Source: Latrodectus hesperus
Taxonomy: Eukaryota > Arthropoda > Arachnida > Araneae > Theridiidae
Direction of reading: 5' to 3'
Assembly: GCA_037975125.1 (NCBI GenBank)
Contig: CM075853.1
Span: 56,209,091-56,273,090 of the forward strand
DNA length: 64,000 nucleotides
Shown: positions 37,378 to 50,125 of the stretch, piece by piece
Numbering within the stretch: the stretch's first letter is position 1
Layout: each line of letters begins with the position of its first letter
Translations under genes and position numbers: made by a program
Notes under the pieces: generated by a model
The model's input: the letters and a program-made list of their open reading frames with translations, nothing else
What the model was told of the DNA's origin: nothing
Databases searched by the model: none

Positions 37378-38190
37378 TTATTTTCTAGGAACACTTTTTT
37401 CATTTTTACATATACTTCTAGACAGTCTCAACACTAGAAGTAGAACTACTCTACTTTTAGTCTTCAATTTTACAAATCTAATATTCTCATCTAGTGACGT
37501 AAACATATTCGATCCCTTTTCTTTGAGGCCCGTCCAGCTTTTTCTTGTTTTCACTGGGTAAACAACATATCTTATCTTAATAGGCATTGAACTCCGTACC
37601 TTTCTTTCAAACTGCCTTAGTCTTCCTTAGTATTCGGAGTGAAAACATTTTCGAAAATACTGTCATGATCTTTGGCTATAAACATAACTTTTATTTAAAA
37701 ATTTACTATCCATGTGGTCTAAATCGGGTGTACCAATTTCAGTAGTAAGACTTCCTGCAAAAGCATATTGGGAATAAAAAAACTCTAAGTCTGTTCGAGA
37801 TGATGGCACAAAAACTAAATTCCATGGCATGACAGCCCATGTGGCCCAAAGCCTACAGTGCCCATAACAGTTTGATGGCACAAAAGAATCTTTATTTCTT
37901 CAAAGTAGAAACGTTTGTCAAAAAACTTTCCGAACTATTTTCTTGATTACTCCAACCAAACGTTCCCAGAAGCCATCCCACCATGGTGCAGATGTCGGGA
38001 TAAACTTTCAATTAGTTTTGTTGATTATGTTATGTTTTTCTGCTGCATCTCAGTTAATTCTTTTGATAAGATTGTTCTCCCCAACAACGCTTTTTTCTTT
38101 ATCAGAATATACTTTCTAGTCATGCTATAAATCTTAGGAATGACATCAAAAATTGTTCTGTGGATAATGAAATGGTCAATTCCAGATGAA
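37378..38190 (-). pseudogene. BEL/Pao-like LTR retrotransposon integrase relic
   Basis: Reading down from about 38010 on the minus strand, one frame gives KFIPTSAPWWDGFWERLVGV followed by IKKIVRKVF. This is the end of the retroviral-type integrase core as found in BEL/Pao elements, including the Glu of the FWERLV motif. RFYFEEIKIL follows. Near 37695-37735 comes the hallmark GTPDLDHMDSKFLNK with SYVYSQ of the integrase C-terminal region (DUF5641-like in arthropod copies). The last part (37378-37587) contains VVYPVKTRKSWTGLKEKG and VKLKTKSRVV, in the position of the basic C-terminal segment. Frames shift at least twice. No LTR or gag was found, so this is a truncated fossil. Confidence 0.72.
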
Positions 38191-38219
38191 TTGCTTTAAA
38201 CACAATATTAATTTAAATT

Positions 38220-38334
<115 letters not shown>

Positions 38335-38639
38335 TTTTATATATTTATATTTATTAATTTTTTATACCTCTGTTTACAGTTTAAATTATATTACTTTAAA
38401 CTTTTATTCATTGAGAACGAAATATTAATTATAAATACAGCTGGAATGCATATAGTAATAACTGTAAATCTGTAAACTGCAATTTATTGTAATTTTGTAA
38501 CACAGTTGTGACAATAATCAAAATTACTTTGATTATAGACACTTAATTTATTGTGCCTCAATTTATACTTTGAGTAAACCCTAAGGGTTGAAATTTTTTT
38601 AATATTCAAATGTAAATCGCCTTTTAGAAAGATTTTCAT

Positions 38640-38850
38640 AAATAAGGAGCTTTATTCCCGTGACGCAAGGGAAGTTGTATTGAAAACTCAGCCCGACACA
38701 GAGCTGAATTTAAAAGGTAGCAACGCAATATCTGCTATTTGTTGTTGAACTATCACAAGGATTGAACCCGATATTTTATGTTTCAAAAAGTGCTGTCCTT
38801 CCACTGATTCATGGTGTGCCAATTTTATGATACTTTGACACCGAGAATTT
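38640..38850 (-). repeat. Possible tRNA-derived SINE, degenerate
   Basis: On the minus strand, CATGAATCAGTGGAAGGACA resembles box A and CGGGTTCAATCC is a good box B about 30 bases further. A less A+T-rich body extends to about 38640 (TGTGTCGGGCTGAG, CTTGCGTCACGGG). No target duplication recognised. Confidence 0.45.
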
Positions 38851-41800
38851 TGTTTTACTTACATTTGAAACTGGTTTAAAACCACCGTAGTCGGGCAAAG
38901 AAGAAAGGTTTTTATCAACTAAAACATATTTCATTAAATTTGTACAAAAATAAAAATTTCAACTGAAATTCTATCGCCTAAAACTCCAATACTAGATTCA
39001 AAACTAAGCAACTCTTTTAAGTAGAGATGTAAAATCCTCGAAAATTTATTCGGGAATTTTGCGAAATGTTCGGAATTTTGAGTGAATAAACTCAACCAAT
39101 CATTTTTCACTTAAAGGATCATTTTGTCTTATATTTATAAACTATAGTGAAGTCAATTACGTAAAAAAGTAAAAACCATAATGCAGAAAAATGTCTACTC
39201 TAATTATTAGATTGAAAATTAACATTGCTTTTTTGCTTATAAAAACAAAATTACGGATCAAAATAATAAAAATCATTTTAATAAGTATCCAATTTAAAAT
39301 ACCAAGATTTACTCTTCAGAATTTGAAATATTAATATTTTTCTTTCATTAAAAGTTCATGCTTAAAAAGAAAAGTTATTTCTGGAAGTTAAGTTATTCTA
39401 TGAATTGAATATTAGCACAAAATTACTTTCTTTACATTTATTATTATTTTTTCATTCATTATATCAACGAGAAAGTAAATTTTATACCTTAAAATCGAAA
39501 TATTAAAAAATACTTAAATAATAAAGAATAATGGATTATTTTCTAAAATAAACTTAGAGTAACAAAAAGATTTTTTCAATGAGTTCTTAAGTATTTTACT
39601 GCAGCAAAAATGTTTTTTCAAAGAAAATCATTTGGAACTTGTAATATCTTTAAAAAAATTTGATTAAAATAATCATAGTTATTTCCTTTTGAAAAATAAT
39701 TCCTATAAAATTGTGTTTGGTTTTATATGCCTTGTTTTCAGTTTGTTCCTTGAAGTGAACAACTCAATAAATTCAAAATAAAAATTTATGAAAGAAATTT
39801 AAAAATAATTTCACATTTATGCAATGTCTCAAAATAACAAAAATACGATAATTCAATCGAAGAAATCAAAATTCTAAAATAAATATTGAATTTATGGAAA
39901 ATAATGGAAATATTAGTCTATCAGAGACATTCAGCAGCCTGAGACAAATTTTGATTTTCACTATTAATTTTATTATCCCCTTTCTAAAGTAAGAAAATGT
40001 CATTTATATTTAATTTTGATTGTAGTAATTATTTAGAATAGTATTCTCTGGATGCTTTTGTTCTTTATTTCTACATGGAATTTACATATAATCATTATTC
40101 ATAACAAAATACAAGTTTGAATCAATAACAGAATACTTGCCTAGATTAGTAATTTAATTAAATTTGTTATTTTTAATTATTTCAGTCTTAGCTAATTAAA
40201 GTCTAGCATTAATTAACCTTTACTATGCATAAATTTAAGTTTATTATTTTTTAATTTTTACAATGCATAAATTCATTTAATAGACATTTTTAGTTTTTGT
40301 TTTATTAAAACATGGATTAGTGCAGACTGGAATCTTATGTAAAAGGTATTTCATTTTGCGAAAAATAAACATTTACTAGTAAATATAGAAAAACAATTAT
40401 CGTTAATAATTATCTGTGTGTGTGAATATTTCAGGTCCTCGCTTACCTTTTGGAAACATATATTTTAAAAAATTAAAAATTTGATACAATTTATACAATA
40501 TTATTAAAAAAATCATATTTTAAACAATAATGATAAAGTTCGTTTTGGTCGCATTTGGGTCTTTGATGGCCGGTGTTTTCATATAGTTCTCACCTCTTTC
40601 CAGCTTACAGCCTTTGTGTGTGTGTGTCGCCTGCCTTTATTGAGAAAAACCACTACATAAGATGGTTACTATCTTTATACTCGTAATTATTTTCTTCTAT
40701 CACAAAAATTAAGAAATTATATAATATCTAAAAAAAATAATAAGATATCTAACTTTAAATGCTCTGATTTATAAATGGAACATAGTTTTTATCTTGTATA
40801 CATGTTTTCGTGTTTTGTAATAAAGTCTGAATAAAATAATTTACCCTTAAATATTAAATAATTGTAAATACTCAAATACAAATTTGTAAAAAGAAATCAA
40901 GAACAATTATATTAAACAAATATTTAAAGTTAAATCACCATAAATGTTCCTTTGATTTACTATATATGAATACTTTTCACAGTATTTTTCCATTTGTTCA
41001 GGATTACTAGAAATTATTGTATGAGGCAAAATGCAATCAGAAATGTTAATTTCTGATGATTTAAAGGAAAATATTAATCAAACGGACTATGTAATTGCAT
41101 TGATTATCATAGTTTAGAATCATTTCAAATATGTGACAGAATAGTAAATGAAATTAATGTTGTTTGCCCTTTCATATATAAACAACGTATATTACAGTTC
41201 CTTTCGATTCATCGTCATCCGATAAATCATGTCCCTAAATCTCTATCTAAGAAAGTAACATGAAATATTTTTCCGTTAGTAGATTCAATTGATAAATAAA
41301 CACTTATAAATCAGAGTAAATATTACATGTGCCTTGGGTTCAGATATTATTTTATTTGTAGGCAACATTGTGTTTCAGGCATTTATACGGCGTTTTGATC
41401 TCTTAATATTTGCAAATTGTAAAGAGTTTTTTAAAACAATTTATCATGATACTAGGTATGATGAAGATAATTATTTATGAATCAATACACTTAAAAATAA
41501 ATGCACTCCCAGTATAATGAACTTATGTTTATTTAATGAAATAAAGTATTTCAAAAATATTATTAAACCCTGGTTTTAATGCTAAATTTATCCTAATTTA
41601 ATTGCTCAAAATATTTATTTATGAATAGAATTTCAAGATAGTGTGAGTTTTAATCTTAATTTTTATTAGTATTTAAAACTTTTCTTTTCAAATTACTTGC
41701 GTTTCTACAAATTAACAAAATTAATTATTTAAAATTATCTTTTATCATATTAAAATTAAAAAATAATAAGGAAATAATAAAAATTTCTTTTGAGTTAAAT

Positions 41801-43053
41801 TAAGCAATAAGTTTAATATTGAAAACTTAACATTCATTTATCATATTTGTTGTAAAAAAAGGAATAAATGAAATTAAAAATAAGAACTATAAAGAATTTA
41901 AATAAGTTATTGAAAGTTATCAACCATAAAATTAATTAAAAATAATTATTTTTTAAATACTTAAAATATATCAATGTATTAATTTTGTTTCTTATACACA
42001 TATATAAGATTTAAATCACTAAAAATTGAGAGTTTTATATTCTAAATAATGAAGGAAATGAACTGAAATAATAAAAACGTAGTCGCATTTCATAAAAAAT
42101 ATACTTAAATAATATATATTTTAAGTTTAATATGATTTTTATCAAAATTATACGTAATCTATTTATTGATTTTTTTTTATTTTTGAATCATTTTGAATTA
42201 TTTTTCTTAAGAGATAACTTAAAATTTATAATTTAAAAAAATGGAAGAGACACATATCAATAAAATCTCAATAAGATAGTTTATCTTATTGAAGTAACTA
42301 CTTATACTTCCAAATCATAATTTCTAATAGATAAATTGATGAAGATATGTTTTATTAATAAATAAATAAACAATATAAAATACTTTTACATTATGAAGCA
42401 AATAATTAGATTTCTTATGAATGATAACTGATTTTGATTTTTAACATACTGTGTGTGTGAGAGCACATTTTCATTTGTTTAACTTGCATATTTCTGTATA
42501 GATTGTTGTATTTTATCTACCAGTTATATGTTAGAGTACCAGAGTGAATTATAAAGTATATTGAAATCTTGGTTTATGACACTCTATAACATTTTTGTCA
42601 AACGTACAGTCAGTTTCCTGAATATTATTTAATACTTTAACTTTTAATATAGAAAACACATCTTAAAATCATCCACCGAAAACCTGATTCATTATATTTC
42701 ACAATGATGGCAATATGGAAACAGCGGTAATAAATTGCAATAATTACTAGACAGCTAGATTTATTATTTTGCACTAATTTTGTTTACAAGAAGCTTAATA
42801 ATATCATTAATTTGCTATCTGAGCAAAAAAAAAAATTCCATTATTTTATGTTTATGGTCACGACACGATTATTACAATAATGAATCAAAATGATAACATG
42901 TCATTTTAAAATTAATTCAAAATTGTTAATCAATTTATATGACATAAAAGGGATAAACTAATAAATCAGTACAATAAATAAAAGATGAGATGAGAAGATA
43001 ATGTTTGCAATAAATGATGATAATTAAACATGCGAGATATACCACAACATATA
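38851..43053. other. Very A+T-rich DNA, no feature recognised
   Basis: About 4.2 kb without a supported gene or element. Only short runs such as GTGTGTGTGTGTCG near 40617 stand out. No open frame of note. Confidence 0.6.
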
Positions 43054-44588
43054 CACTGCTGAACAATTGCTTAGTAAGGATAACACTATCATCCATAGCA
43101 ACCACAAAATGAAAGGAAGCAAAATGTGGAAAATTAGAATAAGTGCGGGATATAGTAAGAAGAAGTATGCGTATGCAAATTTTTTCCCACGTCTGTTCAT
43201 CACGTGATAGCGTTCATAAGAGCTTTAAAGGTTTTGACGCGTGTGGACAGTTGTTGTTTCAAGTCAAAGTTTTAAGGGAAAGATTTAATAGACGAACTTG
43301 AAATTTTTTGTATGTCTTCCCGACATCACTTAGAAGATTTTATGCGTGGCCGAATTATTGGAAAGATCGAAGAAGGGCGAAAAATAACAGAGGTTGTCAG
43401 GGAGTTTGACATCGCTCACAGCGTTGTTTCACGGCTGTGGAAGTCATTTAAAACTACTGGAATGTATAGTAGGCAGCACGGGGGAGGTCGTGTTAGAAGT
43501 AAAACGCCTGCAGAAGACAGATATATCGTTCTATCGGGGAAAAGGAACAGGCGCACCACAGCTCAGCAGGTGGCAAATCAGTTTCTTGCTGCCTCAGGAA
43601 AGCAGATCTCCCAATAAACTGTCGCCAGACGTTTGAGGGGAGGAGGACTTTACGCCCGAAAACCTGTTGTGTGTGTCCCATTGACCAGACAGCATCGTAC
43701 TGCCCGTTTGCAATGGTGTCGGGAGCATCGCAATTGGACTGAACAGGACTGGGCATGCTTACGCTTCTCAGATGAGAGTAGGTTAGGTCTTTCATTGGAT
43801 TGTAAATACCAACTGATCTGGCACGAGAGTGGTACTGCTTATAGTCCAGAAAATATCCGGGAAAGGGAAAGATATCCGACATGCAGAGTTATGGTGTGGG
43901 CCTGCATCATGATCAATGGCAGCACGCCCCTATATGTGGTTGCAAATGGAACTATGACGGGCCAACGATACATTAATGAAGTTCCACTTCCTCATGTTTG
44001 TCTTTTCCTGGTGCTGTCGGTGATAAATTTGTTTTTATGGACGACAACGCAACATGACATCGAACACTCGCTTCTCAGGATTGTCTAGACAACGAGGGTA
44101 TTCAATGCCTCGTATGGCTATCACGTTCTCCATTTCTAAACCCCCATTGAAAATGTGTAGGATGCTTTTGGGAGGCAAGTTGCTGGTCGAAACTATCCTC
44201 CGACTAACAAGAAACCCTCATCCGAGCACTCCCAGAGAAATAGGATAAATTGCCTCAACAGCTGCTAGATAATGTTGTTCAAAGTATGATACGACATGCG
44301 GAATGTTGCATCAAACTCCAAGGTGCATATATCCCGTACTAATACATTTCTTCAAGGTGCCTGCTGACTTTTAGATGCATTGTTCCATTTTTTCGTATGC
44401 AGCATCAAATGAACATTTTTTTCTTTCAGATGTTTCACAGCTTTTATACTTTCCAGAACAATAAATATTCTTTATTCTAATGTCTGAACAGTGTGGCAAC
44501 TATATTTTATCCTAATAGGCCTCATGTCCTGCTTAATGTTATGCTACATTGCAATTTGTGAACCGTCCTTAGCAATTGTCCAGCAGTG
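43054..44588 (+). mobile_element. Tc1-like DNA transposon (copy C), full length but inactive
   Basis: The left end CACTGCTGAACAATTGCTTA matches the reverse complement of the right end (CACTGCTGGACAATTGCTAA) over at least 20 bp with two differences. TA lies immediately outside both ends (43052-43053 and 44589-44590). Length is 1535 bp, with one plus-strand transposase pseudogene. Ends and coding sequence differ from copies A and B, so this is a third family. Confidence 0.92.
43312..44342 (+). pseudogene. Tc1-like transposase pseudogene (copy C)
   Basis: It starts MSSRHHLEDFMRGRIIGKIE with the paired-type DNA-binding helices (ITEVVREFDIAHSVVSRLW). One in-frame TAA at 43615 interrupts it after GKQISQ. 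The same frame resumes with TVARRLRGGGLYARKP and runs to about 43990. Catalytic residues: Asp in RFSDESR (43771), Asp in the MDDNA-type block (44043), Glu in LNPIENV (44149). The last two are 106 nt apart against 105 for DD34E, owing to an extra C in the run CCCCC at 44141-44145. A further shift occurs near 43990. The reading ends GAYIPY at 44340. The N-terminal half is well preserved. Confidence 0.9.
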
Positions 44589-44590
44589 TA

Positions 44591-47500
44591 TTTTAATGTG
44601 ATTACATAGTGTAAGTCAAGGGTATAGGGTCTTAAGCGGCTGGTATATGGCAAAGCGCATTGTATATAATTGTGTTACACATTTAAAGACGCAATGAAGA
44701 GAGAATCGTCAGATTATGGCACACTTGCCTAAAAATAAAATTGTGGTGATCCAGCCTATTTTAAAAACTGAATTTGACTTATATATTCATTTTCTATAAA
44801 ATTCAAAAATCACAAGAGGACAGGGGGATATCAAAGGATTTTTGTTTGCATATTTCTTTAGTTACTAAGACAAAAAAATATCGTTAAATGAAGTCACTTA
44901 ACAACTGAGGAATTAATTGTTTGTTTAAAAAGTTTTGTTATTTGGAGAAATTTACCTTCGCAATTACTGTCACAGAATGCAAAGAATTTAAGAACTTTCC
45001 TGATTTTTAATCAGTGATAAAAAGTATCTTTGCATGATATTTAGACGGGAACAAGTAAGTGATTATTTGTCCTACACAATTCCAACACAACGCATTAAAA
45101 AAAAGCATTTGAGGAGCTCCTTGTGCTAACTATTCAGATAGTGGGTATATTGAACAGTCACCCTTTAACCCCAATGTTCCCTCAATGATTTTTAGGCTTT
45201 GACTGCAGTCCAATTTTTAATTGGTAGATCAGTGAATGTCTTACCTCAATTGGATATATCAGAGAGTCCAAACAACTGTTTGATCCATTGGCCGCTTTCT
45301 AGCAAATTGTCTCAGAATGTATGGATGAAGTGGTCGCGTGATTACTATGCCAGTTTTGAACAGAGATATAATTAGAAGTTAGGTAGTGGTAACGCTGAGA
45401 AAAGTATGGTAACCTAATTAAAAGAAAATGAACTACCAGTGTGTACATGGAAATTGCAAGAATTAGCAGCTTTATTCCTGGAAAAGATTCCTTGGTGAGA
45501 TTTGACAAAGTAAATATAACCATGTGTGAAAGTGATATATTTCTTTTCTATACAGCGAATTTATATGCATTGTATTAATTTCATTACCTTGTCTTTGTAA
45601 TAATTATAATATACTTAAAAAGTTTCTATCTCAAGGAGGCATTGTAACAGTAAGTGAACTGAAACGAAGTGAATGTTGATATTAGTACTATAAATTCCTT
45701 GCTATTGATGTTTTGAACTGGCATGTTTTATGAGTTTTAATGAAGAGTTTTAACTAAAGTATTTTATTTGGAGTTTAAGCCTCTTCAGTCATTATAAATT
45801 GATTGTTTAATTGATTATAAAAAATAAGTTTATATTATTTGGAGTTTAATTTTCAACAGCCGACATAAATTGATTATTCAAAGATAAGTGTTTTATTGGG
45901 AACAAATTTATTAAAACTGTATTTAAATCATTATAATTTTTGACATTTATATTAGCTTATGTGGAATTAGAAAACGCATTGTAACTTTTAATATTATAAT
46001 GCGAGAATGATAAATAAAATAAGCCATAATAAATATTTTTATACATAACTCACAATTTTTAAAGAAAATTTGTGATTTAAATTTGCATAAAGAATAACAT
46101 TAAATTGTATAACTATATAACTAATAATGCTTACGTTTATTGAAATATTATGGAATTTTTTATAAAATCTCTAAATTTTGAAATAACATAAAATTATTAT
46201 TTCAATTGCTATAATTAATGCAAGTATAAATGTTTAATTTTTAAACTTTATAGATTTAATTTCTGTCTGTTAACCTTACATTTCAAGTTTTTTTAGTAAA
46301 CAAATGCTAAAGGCTTCTCAGTCATAAGAAACTGGAATATCATACTTTCTAAAAAAAAATAAAAGTTGACCTAAAAAGTTTTCCTAATGTCCAGTTTAGG
46401 TTATAAAATGTACACAACTAAATGAGTCTTCAAGGATAAACTAAAGTAATTATAGATGTGCATCGTGAAGATTTTACGACTTATTCTAAGCTTTCATAGC
46501 TATGTATCCTTTTCCCATTTTATGAACTGCTAGGAAGGAAGAAGGAACTCTGAACTATTAAGTCGTAAAATGTCGCAATATCTACTTCATTGAATGCTCC
46601 TCTTAGACTGTCTGGACCCTACTCTATCTACTTTTACCTTTTATTTTTTTAATACAGGCTTATTGCATCTACTATATTCTTAATCATTAACTACGGTAGA
46701 TGAAGTAAGAGTTCTTTATGGATCAATATTTTGACATCCAGCTTTAAACTGTAAATATGAAATTAAAACTTTCTAATTTCTTCATTAAGTGTTAAATTTT
46801 CCCGGTTTTCAAGTGAACTTTTTGTCAGAACATGTGAGCTCCTGTGATTAATTACAGAAATAGTCATAAGCTAAATTTTGAGTAAGCTTTGTTCACTTAT
46901 GGTATTTCTAATAAAAACTCATTTATTTTAGTTAAAACTATTTATTATAATTTTTTCAAAAAATTATAAATAAATAAAAACTTAAATTTTAAATATTTTT
47001 TATTAATTTTTTAGTCAATTTAGCAATTAATTAAAATTATCGACTTTATTAGGAAAAATTGCTAACATTTTGAAAAGTCCTTTGCATTTATTTGAGCACA
47101 TAATCTAACAGCTATAAAATCATAATTCTTTAGTTTCATAGGTGTTAGGTAAAAACATCCCTAGTAAGAATGTAAATGTTGAATGAGTTCATATATTGAA
47201 TGTAATGAAATATTTTATATTTATGTATACAGAAATAAATTATCCTAATATATTGTTCTGAATATATTTACCAGTAATATACTTAATTACATGGGAAAAT
47301 GCATCTCTTTCATGGTATTCTAAACTTAAAAGGTTACTGTAATACTCTCTTTCTCTCTACGTAATCCTATTAACATTTTAGACATAAATAATAATATTTC
47401 ATTGAAATTCATTGCTATATTTCACAAAGTTGAAAACAATATTTTTAAACAAATAGCATACAAATCAATTCAACATTTTAATCAAGATTAACAAATAAAA

Positions 47501-49689
47501 TTAATAATAATAATAATAACATTGGATTAAATGTATCTAATGTAGTTTTTTTAATATATTTGTGTAAAATTATTAGCATATAAAATCAAAGTTACTAATT
47601 TTGATTCCTCCTAAAGGTACATATTTGAAGAAAAATTTCCAAAATACTATTAACATCAACATACGACTTTTTATCAAGAAACAAAATATACTAAGTACAC
47701 GTGTTCCAAGACTATCAATAAATCCTATATAAACAAAGCAAAGCAATTTTAAGCTACAGAAACATGTCCCTACACCAAAATCTCATTGAGAAGAAGCTAA
47801 ATTTTTTGCAATGAAATTTAAACTTATTTTTTAAAGAGTATTAAAATATTTTAAGGAATCTAAGAATGGAATGAAAATTGGTTACAAATTTCGAAAAAGT
47901 TTATGTATATTATTAAATATTTTTTAGTTTAAGTAATCTTAAAAGTGATACCTCTCTATACATATATTTAAATTATTACCTTAATTATCATAAAAACAAA
48001 TTTTTGTGATTATTATCCAAAATGTAGCAAATAAAGTCATTTTACTTACGCAGAAATTTTGAAGTTGATTAAATTATTCCCTGCGTTCATAAACACCACA
48101 ACCGCTCGATACGTGAGAGTGAATTCCGCGCTCTGCTGCTGGGATTCAGCAGATGTTCCTACAGCTGGGTGGAAAACTCTTTGAATTTTAAGAAAGTCAT
48201 TACGGCTGCAGCATTTGCATTTTCTCTGAAATTTAATTTATATTGTGCTTCAAGGAATATGTAAAACTTAGAATCATAAATAAAAGTACGCAATTTTTAT
48301 GATGAAAATTGCAGGACTTTCGATGTTTCATTTATAAAAAAAAGCAAACTTGAAAATTAATTTGGTCCGTTTAATCATAAAAATGATTATAACGAAATAA
48401 CTTTATCTTCCAGTTACCTTTGTTTTTCCTAAAAGATTGATGGTTTTTCCTGGAACTTAATAAGACAAAATCGAAAGAATTTTAAACGGAAAGAAAATAT
48501 TAAAACCGCTAACACAGCAGAAAAATTATTTACTCTTAAATTGTTTTCTACATCATTCATCATATTTTATTTATAACCATATAAACCAACATAAAATTAT
48601 GTTAAAATAGGTCATTTTAATGTTACTTATTAATGGTTTGTAAATTTGTACGACACTCATAATAGAAAATTCATTATGAAGATGTAACAGAAATTTCAAA
48701 TAAAAATAAAAACACATTTATTGATATAAAAACACATTATTTTTAACAATAAATGTTCACTTAAAGGATATACTTTTAAATAAAATAACTTTAACTTCAA
48801 ATTTTATTATATTTCATATACAATATTATGATTTGTGTTTAAGTTTATTATAAATTTTCAAATTTAATCATGTGCCAATTTAATTGTGCTTCTTAATTAT
48901 TTCGATCTATTAGTTTTTATGAAATATCTTTATTACTAATTAATTGTGGTGAACACCATCGTAACATTTTGTAAATATATGCAACTATTTTAATTTGTAA
49001 GGGAAAGTTTGTCTGTTATAATTAGAGTAGAAAACATTTTCACTTTAATATCTGAAATTAATTATAGTATAGACTAATTAAAGTCATTAGCACGACAGTC
49101 CCACTGAAGTTGTCAAAGACAACCATGCTCATATCTATTTTCTTGGCTAAATTCCCTGGGATGCAAAGCATATGATTGGTGGTCAGCCTAACGTAAAATA
49201 TTCAATGTTTAGCTCCTAATCATATTTGGTACCTAGATTTATAGACCCATTCAAGGGATAAAATATATAATATAATTTTACATTAAATTGAAAGCTATTT
49301 TTTAAAACTATTTTCACCTTATGATGTAAGTTTATTTAATTATTTATTGCAAATGCCCAGAAATTTCGCTATAACGCTATTAAATCCCTGGCCTTTCAAT
49401 ACCTTTGAAAAAAGTAAATACAAGTGTGGGGCGCGAGAAAAGATGATTAGAATTAAAATTTTGATCTTGTTTATACAAAAGACACAAGATAGAACTCCAA
49501 AGTTTAAACATATACAAATACGTGGGCATAAAGTGATAGCCTAAAAAAGCCGAAATAATACCAAAGTGCCACTGCACTTCTTTCAAAATCATGAATAGCC
49601 TCTGACACTTTAATCAGGAAAGCCTAAGGCTTACAGGCAGAATCCACAATACCATCTGTTTTATTCTAGCAGCAAAACTTTTTTTAATC
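44591..49689. other. A+T-rich DNA, mostly featureless
   Basis: No supported gene. The 74-codon frame at 45299-45523 (-) and the opposed frames at 49347-49544 (+) and 49380-49592 (-) have no known motif. A short (TAA)n run lies near 47500. The less A+T-rich patch at 48062-48240 is listed separately. Confidence 0.5.
48062..48240. other. Less A+T-rich patch, unknown
   Basis: Stands out by base composition. It holds CCGCTCGATACGTGAGAGTG, TTCCGCGCTCTGCTGCTGGG and a small hairpin (TCTGCTG / CAGCAGA). On the minus strand one frame reads about 52 codons from an ATG with a single TAG (…EFSTQL stop GTSAESQQQ…). It could be an exon, a promoter region or an old element. A shorter patch at 57738-57860 shares several of its words in the same order. 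Confidence 0.3.
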
Positions 49690-50125
49690 AACAAATTTAC
49701 GGAATGAGAAGAAAAGCTATTTAACAGTCTCTGAAGGGCCCTTATATGGTCCCATCTTTATTCGCCACAAAAAGTCAGCAAACTCATTTCCAGGAATCTC
49801 ATTAATAAGATGAAGATTAAATCCATTGGAAAGAAATATAATGAGTTTGCATGATCTCTGCACTGCAAAATGCAGATATTATCTGTATATTTGCTATAGA
49901 TTGGAGATTCGATATGTATTTAGACAAGAAAACCGCTCAATGGCAAAAACGCAGCTGCTTTAATGCAAAATAAATTTCACCGTCGTAGTTTGAAATGACT
50001 TTTTCATTATAATTTCTTAAACATAACAAGAAAAATGATAACAATGCACACTTGGTTCCGTACCATCATTTTCATCAAACATTGATCCACATGTAAACAC
50101 CTGTAACCATGAATATCTAGGTTTA
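49690..50125 (-). pseudogene. Retroelement RNase H relic, very decayed
   Basis: Scattered across minus-strand frames but in the correct order are the signatures of an RNase H domain. WLQVFTCGSMFDEND near 50110 corresponds to a TDGS block with Asp changed to Cys. NYDGEIYFALKQLRF lies near 49990-49950, FQWI near 49830, and IPGNEFADFLW near 49800-49770. The spacing is right for an RNase H of about 140 residues of the type carried by LINEs and related elements. Stops and shifts separate the blocks. No flanking RT or element end was recognised. Lineage is unassigned. Confidence 0.6.

Noticed and set aside
43493..43882. 129-codon minus-strand frame
   Set aside because: Antisense of the copy C transposase pseudogene.
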